A DNA stretch of 64,000 nt, taken from the NCBI GenBank assembly GCA_039720395.1, contig CM077833.1:18289133-18353132 (forward strand), in the 5' to 3' direction. Origin of the DNA: Liquidambar formosana (Eukaryota > Streptophyta > Magnoliopsida > Saxifragales > Altingiaceae). This document shows, one piece after another, positions 11,691 to 22,100 of the stretch (positions within the stretch are counted from its first letter, which is position 1; the number at the start of each line of letters is the position of its first letter). Under the pieces are notes generated by a model. The model did no database searches. It was given only the letters and a program-made list of their open reading frames with translations, and was not told where the DNA came from. Position numbers and translations under genes: made by a program.

Positions 11691-12794
11691 GCTCGACACC
11701 AATAACACTCCTCGCAAAATCGAGACTTTACTCATTCTTATTTATCTCCGTCCTGCAATGGTGCCATACCAATTCGTTTATTGCCTTCTTTGATCTCTCC
11801 AACTCGAGGTGGGTTATCCCTAATTTTTTTTTTTTTTTTGGGTGATCTGTTTGGTTGCTGAGAAAACCAATGAAAAAGAAATGAGAGTGAAGTCTTCAGT
11901 CTTTCTGCTTTATGTAGTTTTGGTTTCTAAGTATGGAAAACTCTATCAGGCTCAGTTGAGGGGGAGGCTTATGTGTTTGTTGGGTCCCGAATAAATTATA
12001 AAATTTTATATATTCAGTCTATTTTCTCATCAATCAAACAGAGCATATTAGGGTTTTTCTTGCCGGTAATATTGGGTTGCTTGTTTACAGGGTTTTGTCT
12101 CTAATTTCAATTTTACGTAGTTTATTACTGGATTATGTTCATATAAAAAACAGTGCGTTCGCGTTTCTTCTTGTCAACGATCTGACTGTTCTTCAATTGC
12201 TTGTAATTATGCTTCTATATGTGGATATATGTTTTTGTTCTTATAAGGCTGCGTTTGGTTGTTGAAAAATGAGAGAAAAAGAAAAGGAAGTGCTTGAGAA
12301 AGGAGCTATTTTAAACATTTTGTTTTATCCCGTTATTTTCAAGACCTAATACAGGGTAACTGTCCTGTTTCCGTTTGTAGTGGTGCTCATTGTATTGTTT
12401 TTGCTACATATTTGGGGGTTTAATCGAACCAATTAGTTGAAATGTGTGTTTCCATATTGCTCTAATTCATGGCAGTGCAAGCTACTATAATAGATTTACC
12501 TAAAGATTGGCACATCTTGAACCTCATGTAATGATGCATTTACACCAGGTTCTTGTGTGTAGTGTATCGAACATGTATGGGTTTTTTACCCTTTGGAAAG
12601 TGTCCAAGAGGCTAAATGGGTATTGCTTGTGTATTGTTTCTTATTGGGTATATTGTGATTTTAATTTGTCAAGCTTGCTATTGGCGAGTTTTACAGCTGA
12701 TGAGGGAGATTTTTGGTATTGGTGAATTAGAGAATGATGTAAAATTGGGCCAGCTTAGGTTTTCCCAACTCGGAAAACCTGCCAATCCATATTT

Positions 12795-12796
<2 letters not shown>

Positions 12797-12830
<34 letters not shown>

Positions 12831-12842
12831 GTGTGCGCGCGG
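12797..12842. repeat. (GT)n microsatellite in 5'UTR intron of the CCCH gene
   Basis: About 20 GT dinucleotides degrade into GC-containing units. They lie inside the presumed leader intron (donor CGAG|GTGGGT near 11807, acceptor GTCCAG at 13078), upstream of the CCCH start codon. Confidence 0.9.
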
Positions 12843-13140
12843 ATGTCCATATGTATTGTCCAAGAAATATATAGATGTACGCTATTGCTTTAATTGGAGA
12901 TTGAGCTCTAATCACAGTGGGATTAATTTGTGCAGAATATTGTTCTTACCCATACAAACAGAAACAAGCTGCCACACAGAACAAACATTGAAAAGGGAAA
13001 AAAACACACACACAAAGAAGAGGGGTGTTCTGATGTCTTTTTTTAATTTCTTCCTATATGTCTCCTTTTTCGTCCAGGTTATTCTGCCTCTCAGTTGATA
13101 GAAGATAAGTATTGCCAAGATTTCTTAAGGAGGGTGCACT

Positions 13141-16100
13141 ATGAGTGGAAGTGTTAGGAGACACATATCTAAGAGAGTTTTGAAAGAAGAAACCGAGCTT
13201 CCTGATGAGACCAGTCAAAAAATTTATTGGCGTCGAAAAGGAGGCGATTCCCATCTAAATGGTAGCGATGATCCAAATTGGTCTGACTTGGAAGCTAATG
13301 ATGCATGGAATGATAGTTCTGAATTGCCATTTTGGGAACCCTTGCCTGAAATGAGTGGTGCACAGATGGATGATGACATCAATGAAGACTTCAATGGGAT
13401 ATCAGAAACAATGAGGCCTTGGGGTGCGGGTGACAGCTACAGCATTAGGGCGTCTCCTGGTTTTGATGGAATGGTGCAACGAAACTATAGGTGGTCCCAA
13501 GAAAACAATTGGAGGCGATCATACAGGTTTGTGATTTTGAATTCTCAATCATGTTTAAATTTAATTTTTAGTTTACTGTTACTGATTATCTGTTTTCTGT
13601 AGAGGATTTCAAATTCGAAGAAGTTGTCATTATTAACTTTTCCTCAACAGAAACCAATTATGTCCACGATGTCCTTATACCAAGGATTTCTGTGGTCATC
13701 TTACTGGACTGCTGAATATTACTTGGCTACCCATGTCTGGTAGTGAAACAGATAGAGCAGTCTTTACAAAACTGACAAAATGTGATTTGTGTTTATAGAA
13801 GCAAACTTTAAGGTGGCACATATTGAATTTTAAACTCTTTGACCTTCCATCACGCTGACTTCAAACTCTTTCCAGAGAAGTTGTATTCATAGTCCTTCAT
13901 GGAACCTTAATGGAATAATCTATCTTCATGTTATTGCTATTATATATTTGCTGGAAGAATTTCTTGATTGGATTGTTGTTATATTTATTATACTCCTCCT
14001 TTTCATGATCATCATGGTTTTGGCTGCTTTCATTTTTTGGATGCTATGTATTGGAGTAGGAGAAGGAGCAGGAGCAGGAGTAGGAGTAGGAGTTGGAGTT
14101 GGAGCCAAAGCCCTGTCCGCAATTTTAAACAGGAATCTTATCGATGGAGGGACAGAAGTAGAAGTAGACCAAGAGTATTATCTCAACCATGCACAGATTT
14201 TGCTGCAGGGAGATGCAGGAGAGGCAGTCAATGCAGGTTCTTTCATCAGGATAATTTGAAAAACAGGGATTGGGGGTATTCAGAAATTGACCTAGTAGAG
14301 AGCTGGAAAAGTAGCCAGGAATATAGAGGAGCCTTAAGGTATGCCAGTACTGAAGGGTATAGGAATTACCCACGGGATAAGGTTTCCCATGGGTACAGAA
14401 ATTTCTATGATGGAGAGAGAAATGAGTCACTGAGGAAAAGCGGCAGATCTACCAATCGTTATAATGATTTTCTGAAAGGTAAGTTCCATACGGGATCATC
14501 ACGCAGATATGCCCACCATGGTGCTTCTGGTGATGGATATGACAGAAGGATTAGAAATGCACCCTTTGATTATGATCGCAAGCGTGAACCACACCGGAGT
14601 GGTGATACTTTGTGCAAGTATTTTGCAACGGGATATTGCCGCAATGGTGATTATTGCAGGTTCTTTCATGATGGTCCTGTAAGTAGTAATTCTAAAAGGA
14701 GGTCTTGGGATGATAGGTGGGGCCATAATTTGAATGATGAGAAAAAATCATGGGGTGGTCCAAAATGGAATGATACTACTGTTGTTTCAGACATTGCAAA
14801 GTCCACTAAGTGGGGTGATAGTGATATTGGAAAGATGAATTTTACTGATGCCATGGCTGCTGAAAATTCAACTTGTAGTAGGTGGGGCAATGAGAGCAGA
14901 TCATCTAGTAGTCCAGTGTGGAAGAATAAGGCTGCTGAGAGAGATGAGCACCATTCCTCTCATTGGGGGAGTGGAAGTAGTGGTGCAAACATAGGCGTTC
15001 CTGAATCAATGGTTGCGATAAATTTATCTGTTAAAGAAGAGCCTCCATTCACTCAAGGGGGCTCACAACCTCAAATCCTGAATGGACTCTCTATAGCTGC
15101 TCGTGAACAGAATATATCACAAGAAGCGTCAGGCCTGCAGTTTTCTGACACATTTGTTCATCCAACAGTATCTGAAAGTTCTTCTGTTCAGCAGCATTTC
15201 AGTCAAGAAGGGAATAATAATGCGATATCAGCCAGTTCTAATTCACACAATGATGCAAATTCCTCCGGAAACAACGTGCATGTGGTTCTTGTGCCTGGAC
15301 AAAGCTTCAAACAAGATGGTGACAGTTTAGGTTCTCAACCTCTTCCAACTGTCAATGAAACCAGCCAAAGCCAACAGACACTCTCTCTAAACCCTTCAAG
15401 TGGACATACTTTTGACCTGAATGAGCCAGTGCAACAGATAATCTCTGCTTTGAACCCGCAAAGTCAGATAGAGGTTTGTCAGGGAGAATCTGTTAAGATT
15501 CCAGCAATGGTGGAATCCATAGTCCCACGAGTAACCTCTGGAACCTCTCAAAATGAAGCAACTGGAGAGCAAGTTACTCAAATCACTAATCTTTCAGTAT
15601 CTGCGGCTCAAGTATTTGGGAATGAGCAGCAACTTCCTCACTTATATGCTTCACTAAACCCTTCAACAGGAATGGTGCCTTCCCTTCCCAACTCAGGAAG
15701 TGTTTCTCCTGCTGCTGATTCGAAAGCTGTTCAGTTTAATCGAGCTACATGGTCCCAAGAGCAGTATAAATCTGTAGGGGATAGCATTGATTCCAGGAAG
15801 TCTGGCAACAGTGAGCAACCCCCAGCATTTTTGTCAAGTCCCATTGGACAACGAAATCAAGAGACCCCGGGGCCTAATTTCTCTGAATTTAACAAGAGTG
15901 ACCATTCAGAGGAAGAACATCAAGAGAGTTCAAAGTTGAAGCGACAGGAGCCAATTGCAAATTCAGAAACAAAGGAGAATAGCAGAACCGTATCTGAGGA
16001 ATGCAAGCAAGATCAAGAAATTGGTCATTCGGAGAATGGGGATGTAGATGGTAGGGTTGAAGAGGGCAGTAGGAACAAGGATGAAAAGGATATGCTGACT

Positions 16101-16757
16101 TTCAAAATTGCACTTGCAGAGTTTGTTAAGGAGATTTTAAAGCCCACGTGGAAGGAAGGCCGGATGAGCAAGGAGATTCACAAAACTATAGTAAGGAAAG
16201 TGGTTGATAAAGTGATCGGTACCATTCAAAGAGCCCAGATCCCGAAGACGAAGGAAAACATTGACCATTATCTGACTTGTTCGAGACCTAAGATTACAAA
16301 ACTTGTGCAGGTGACTCCTCATTGCTGTTACCTCTAATTTTTTGGAATTCATTCACTGACAAAAGTTGCATGTCTCTGGTGGCCAACTCATTGTACTAGT
16401 GGTTCTATAATCCATTTCAATGTCCGTTTTGATTTCTTGCATTGGTCATAATCTCCATTTTATGTCATGTTCTCATTACTTAGTGGAAAGTTTCACCTGA
16501 AAATTTTGGTGGTAGTATTTCCATGGTTCTGCAGTTTTGTTCATCACAAATATGCATCACTTGTGCTTTATTGTTATTTGGATCTTTTGGGCAAGGAAAT
16601 GATTTCCATTGAAATAAACCAATATATAGAATGGATCATTTGTGCTTTGTTTCAACCAATGTGAAATTCTGTTTGTGATACATACTGAACTGCAACTTTT
16701 CCTCCCTTGTTGCAGGCATATGTGGAGATATATCCGAAGAGTGGGAGTGATGCTTGA
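13141..16757 (+). CDS. CCCH zinc-finger protein, C3H38/FES1-like
   Basis: The coding exons are 13141-13526, about 14060-16310 and 16716-16757. They join in phase to 2679 nt (892 aa). The first ATG follows a leader-intron acceptor at 13078. The N-terminus is acidic and tryptophan-rich. Exon 2 opens with an RS repeat (RRSRSRSRSRSWSWSQSP), then a CCCH finger of CX7CX5CX3H type (CTDFAAGRCRRGSQCRFFH) and, about 130 residues on, a second finger of the same spacing (CKYFATGYCRNGDYCRFFH). A long low-complexity Ser/Gln/Asn-rich middle follows. A conserved C-terminal domain (FKIALAEFVKEILKPTW to ITKLVQAYVEIY) crosses the last intron. That layout matches plant CCCH proteins of the C3H38/C3H55/FES1 group. 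FES1 acts with FRIGIDA in flowering control; RNA binding is inferred from the fingers. The exon 2 acceptor is uncertain (a row of in-frame AGs). Confidence 0.85.
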
Positions 16758-16870
16758 AACATTCAGTTTCCATATTTATCTCTATTTATTGAGCTTTTGA
16801 CAAAGTTGAAGTGATGCTTAAAACATTCAGTTTTTTTATATTTATATCTATGTATTGAACTTTTGACTAA
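16748..16870 (+). repeat. Tandem duplication at the CCCH gene stop codon and 3'UTR
   Basis: The segment gtgatgcttgaaacattcag plus the following AT-rich block to ttgac (16747-16801) is repeated from about 16812 (gtgatgcttaaaacattcag to ttgac), with period about 65. The stop codon lies in the first unit; in the second unit the equivalent TGA is TAA. Confidence 0.85.
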
Positions 16871-17432
16871 CTTTAGAAGTCATAAACTTAACATAGAAAT
16901 TTTTTTTTGTGTATGTTATCATTTGTTAGCATCCATGAATTTTAGAGATATAATTTTCCACCTTCTAGTTCCTGTATTTCTTGATGGGGAAATTATAGAT
17001 GGCTCAAGTATGGACAAATAATTACAAATCAATACAATTAGCTAGTAGCAATGAATGGATGACTATTCACTTAATCAAGAATGACTATGAAGTTATTAGT
17101 CAATTGTATTGATTTTTAATAATTTGCCCCATAACCGGACCATTCTGTATTTCCCCCTTTTCTGATTGGTAGTGTGATAGGTACTGCGCGCCTCTCGCCT
17201 ACCACTTGCACTCATGACAATTTTGATTAGATGGTTTCTTGGTGGTTCATCTTTTCTGGATTTTCTACTTTTAGTTTCAGTTACTTGGACAATGGTTTCT
17301 TATAATTTCTTTGTTTGGTAGACGAGTGATTTTATCTTATAATTTTCCTTTTTGGTTAATAAAAAATGTTATGAGCACCACATCTCAGTGCTTATCCTTC
17401 GCAAAAATTTGCTTCGCCACCCGAGAAGGTAA
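16871..17432. other. Spacer downstream of the CCCH gene
   Basis: AT-rich 3' flank. A short imperfect inverted repeat is visible near 17020-17120: aatcaatacaatt and its reverse complement aattgtattgattt flank the stretch. No coding region is seen. Confidence 0.5.
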
Positions 17433-17440
17433 TTCATTAC

Positions 17441-18241
17441 TAGGGATGTAAACAGGACGGGTTTTTTTGGAGTCTCGTCTCGTCTCGTCTTGCTTCTAGT
17501 GAGAAGGATTTGGGTTACTATTTAATGGGGTAGGAGCGGATTTGAGATTTTCTTAAGAACCCGTTAAGGTTTAAGGCAGGGTTGAGATTTTCATTAAAAA
17601 CCCGTCCCGATTGTCAACTCACTTATATTATTATACATTTTTTTTTTTTCGAAGAATATATTATTATACTTCTATTAATACATAATAATGCATTTATACC
17701 ATTTATAATATATAGAGGCCTCTAATTTGTTAGGTTGCTTTTTGCCTTTATTAGAGTCTTGTTTCTTTTTCTTTTCTTTTTGTTCTATTCCCTGTTTTTT
17801 TTCTTATCCTTTTGTTGTATTTTGTTTTGTTGCGAGTTGTAACATTTTATTGAAAGAATTTTTGTTATTACATGGCTTTTTTTAGTTGTTATGTTGTATT
17901 TTATTAATCTTTTATATAGGAAAATTGAAAGTAGTTTGATGAATTTAATGAACGAATTTTAAAAATTTCTTATTATAAATATGATGAAATAAAATAATTA
18001 TTTTTTCTTAAAAACAAATTTATGCTATAGAACGTAATCGATTTTTTGTATCATCCCTTCTTATCCTGTCTTGTCTCACAAAGTATAGACGAGACGAGAT
18101 GGGATTGGGATTTTCAAATTTAAATGAGATGAGAATAAGAATTGGATATTAAATTCAAAGCGGGTTTGGGACGGGATAAATCCTAATGGGTTGGGATGGG
18201 AGAGGGCTCCCTGTACCAATCCCGCCATGTTGACATCCCTA
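17441..18241. mobile_element. Non-autonomous hAT-type DNA transposon (801 bp)
   Basis: The left end TAGGGATGTAAACA and the right end TGTTGACATCCCTA form terminal inverted repeats matching at 13 of 14 positions. They are flanked by a perfect 8-bp target duplication, TTCATTAC, at 17433-17440 and 18242-18249. Subterminal GTCTCGTCTCG-like motifs on the left are mirrored by GACGAGACGAGA on the right. There is no transposase. An 8-bp duplication with short TIRs is the hAT signature. The copy is close to intact at its ends. Confidence 0.93.
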
Positions 18242-18249
18242 TTCATTAC

Positions 18250-19121
18250 AAGAACAATGCTAGACCATTCTTTGCAGTACTATAGCCGTGTATAGTAGGA
18301 GGACCATCCTTTGCAAAATCTTCAACCTTTTTTATTGGATACAATTGGAGTGGGTTCGAATCTCTAATTTATCCTGACTTTATCTTTTATCCTACCTTTT
18401 CTCATTACCAAGCTAGCCTCAACGGTTGAGACTCAAAATTTTTCACTTTTATTGATTATCTCAAATTTTATTCCCTACCATTTCATCAGCTAAAGAAGAA
18501 TTTTCAAAAATTTATTTATACCTTCAAATCTATACACATAAATTGTTGCAGCCAATACTCATTAATCGGTTTGTTCATTTGATAAATATTTGGTATTCAT
18601 GAGGGAAGCAAGGTTGAAAACTTTGTTTTGAAACCTTCTTCACTTCATTATTTTTTTTGATCGAATACTAAATCTTTATTAATTATAGTGAATTTGATCT
18701 CCATCCTATCCTATCGTGGATGTAGGCGAATTACCAAATCCCGTAAAAACGTTTTCTACGTTTGGTATTTATTCCAATCGTCCTCGTCGCACAATAGAAG
18801 TCAATTTTAATTTCAAATCTACCTTCTGTGGCCTTCCATACAGGCATACAGCCACAGAGATAAAGGGGTAGCCTTATGACTGCCATGTCAAAACGACATC
18901 GTTTTCTTGACGCAAATCCTCCGCCTTAAGCGTCGTTCTCTGTTATCAATCAAACATAACGAGTCATTAAGCTTCGAGTACCCTCTGTCCTGAAGATTTT
19001 TCGTCATTTTCTCATCCATTTTCCTTCGGATTTTCCTCGCTGACCAAAGAACCAAAGAACCAAACAATACTGATAGAGAAGATTCTAACCATCCAAAAAT
19101 TAGAACATTAATAAAGGCAAA
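18250..19121. other. Upstream region of the RimP-like gene
   Basis: 18250-18840 is AT-rich and without recognisable genes. The final 250 bases before the start codon are the presumed promoter and leader of the RimP-like gene. Confidence 0.5.
18890..18905. promoter_or_regulatory. Palindromic AAAACGA-CA-TCGTTTT promoter element
   Basis: Two perfect 7-bp inverted arms with a 2-bp spacer lie about 217 bp before the ATG at 19122. The AACGACnTCGTT type of palindrome is common near plant housekeeping-gene starts; function here is inferred. Confidence 0.35.
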
Positions 19122-22100
19122 ATGGAATTAACAAAAATTTGGAATTCGAGGGCTTCTGGGATTTCATTTTCACCCCCTACTAAGAGTAGCTTCTGCAGTC
19201 CTTCCCGCCAGACCCATAACCTCTCATTCCCATTTTGGTCGTACCCTTTTCTTTCTATTCCAAAATATTCCTGTATCACCCACGCCAAGAAGAAAAACAC
19301 AGAGTCTGAACCAGTTCTCAAACCAACCATCATTGAAGAAGTATATGTGGACGATGAAGAAGAGGAGGTTCTTCTTGATAACTTCGATGATGGTAAAAAC
19401 CCATGTATATATTTATATTTATATAGACGTCTTTATTTTACTTTGTGCTATTTTGTTTTCTTTCTGCTCCATTTGGTTGGTGAGAAAATGTGGGAAAGGA
19501 TAAGAAAGTACAGAGATTGGAATTCCAGAAAATGGAAAGCTCACCCCCTACTAAGCCAAATAAATGATTTTAACTGATTTCAGTCGAGGAATTTGTTTTC
19601 CCAGGTTCCAAGTAATGGAAATTCTTAACTTTTTCTCACAGTTCCACGTCAACCAAAGAGAGTTTTATTGCTTCATCTTTTACTATGATTAGGACTCTGT
19701 GAACTATTCTGAACAAAATAGTTGGTTCAGTTTGATTATTGTTGTACGAGATCATAATTTCCTATTGTTTGCAACCCTTTTTGTTGCTACATTTTTGTTT
19801 AAATTAGTGAGATCAGTTTAAATGGGTCTAATAGATTCTTCTTGTGAATTTTATATTTAGCTACTCATTTTCTTTTTGGTTCTTTGAAAATCTGGGACTA
19901 TGTTTTTTGCTACAAGTTGGTTTTTGTTTAGTCTTATGTTTGTCTCTACTATGCTCCTAAAGTTTGTATGTGGAATGTAGATTAGTGGACTCTGTGAATT
20001 GGGTTTAATTATTTTGTGTCACAATATGGTGGTTTACTTTAATATACGGTTTTAATTTTCTCCAAGGTTGTATAAGAACATTGATTTTGGTTTGTCTTCA
20101 TGCTGATGACCTCATGCTAGTTTTGAACAATTTCCAAATACAACGCAATTTTTTTGAACCTACAGTACCTTAAGCAGATTAGGAGTTATTTGAACAATTT
20201 CCTTTTGGAATGGCTCCTTGGGTAGTCTGATTCTGTGTAGGGTATGGTTTTAATCTTGAGTGGCACAATTTCTTAATTGTGACAAAGTAGTTGCAGATGA
20301 GTGTTCTGTTGCTGCTCAAACCTAGGTTTATTATCATCATCACAATTAATTCCTTGATATCCTAGTTTGCAAGTTTTGACAATCTTATATTTTTTTCAAC
20401 CTTGAGTTCTGTCTGAAGTATTGGTATTAGAAAAAGCACTAAAGTTGGAATTAGAAAATTTTGAAGCAATATCACCCTTTGTACTATAGGGATCTTTTGG
20501 CATATATCGAACACTGGAGTCTATGGTGCATGAGCAGTTCATTTGATATCTTGGTTTTTTCTTGGTGCCAATCCTATATGCCACTTAATCCTATTCCTCT
20601 TTCTTTCAATCATGGTTTTAGAACTTCTATATTCTACTATAAAATTCAATGAAGTTTTATTTATTTATCTATTTATTAGTATTATTATTATTTTAAACCA
20701 AAAGGAGAGCTTTAAGCATCATAAGTTATCCTAGCATCCGAACCAGGTTGGTACATTTTCAAATGATATATTGTCAAATGTATACCCCGTTAAGGGATGA
20801 TTACCGAGTGGCATTCTGCTCGATTAGGCGAATGTGAGCGAGGGATAAGCCTTCCCGCGCTAGTGTGAAGCAAATTTTTTAAGTTCAACCAAAATTAGAC
20901 TTTAACATATGTGTTATTATCCTGGTTAAGACCTTAGCTTTACAGACCTCTATCACCTAGGCATTTTAGGGACATTGATTAGAGTCTTAACATTTGGTAT
21001 TAGAGCCAACCTCTCTTATAGGGTTTGAGTCACAGGTGGAACAACTATGGAAAAAAGAAAAAAGGAAGTTGTTGTTCTGCTATAGTATGGGATATGGTAA
21101 GCCTATCATAGTATGGGCTATGATAAGGGGCAGAGGTAGGGAAGGGGCCTAGCAGGGACCTTTCCAAAATTTTAGGAGAAAATCTCTCCTTATGGTTATT
21201 TCTCATTCAATATCCACTTAATTTTGACTAATTGTTAAGAAGTTTTTTTAAAACTTATATATATATATATATATAATCCTTAAAACAAATTGAGACATAT
21301 AATACAAATAAGACTACTAAAAATTATTTAGTTTTCTAATAGTCTAATGCATGCAGTACAAAGTTAAAAACCTAGACTGCAAGAAAGGCCTTGGAAAAAG
21401 GTATTTTGTAGGTTTGAGGGGTGTGACTAGTATCCATGAATAGTACCATGAACAATGCTGTGAATAGTACTATGAATAGTGTCCGTGAATAGTTTTCTAA
21501 AAATTAGAGAAAGATAAAGAAGAAAGTGAAGAAAAAGAGAAAATCCTAAATCACTAGGGCTTGTTTGAGATCCACACTCAAACACAAAGAAGAGTTCCAC
21601 ACTCAACTCAAGATAAATACCCACAATACTCTACGTAGATTTTTTTTTTGGTTAATATGTTCCACATCATTCCCCCCCACCCCACACTCACCCAAATTGG
21701 AGAAAACTTGACTTCTTGTCTTACAATGTTGGAGTATAACTATCCTTGAACTTACAAACTTGTATTTGTAGCTTGGAGTTAAAGTGACTTCATCTTCTTG
21801 GTTGGAAGCAATAAATATAACAATTGCAATTCTATCCTTTTTGTAGTGTCACTAAATTTGTTTGGAATGATGAAATCAATTGGTGGAATATTTTGCAAGT
21901 CAAAAATGTTGGCCCAGACTGCAAGGGTTGTAGGGCTAAGGTTAGCATCACGCCAGTTGAGACTACTTGAATCGTGGTGCTTGGCTATTGTGCTACCCTT
22001 TAAAAGATTTTACGGCGCTTTTCCTGATGCTAGCTGGTTTTAGGTGAAATGGTTAGCACTCGGTCCTACAATTAGTATTAAAGCAAGGTCACGGGTTCGA

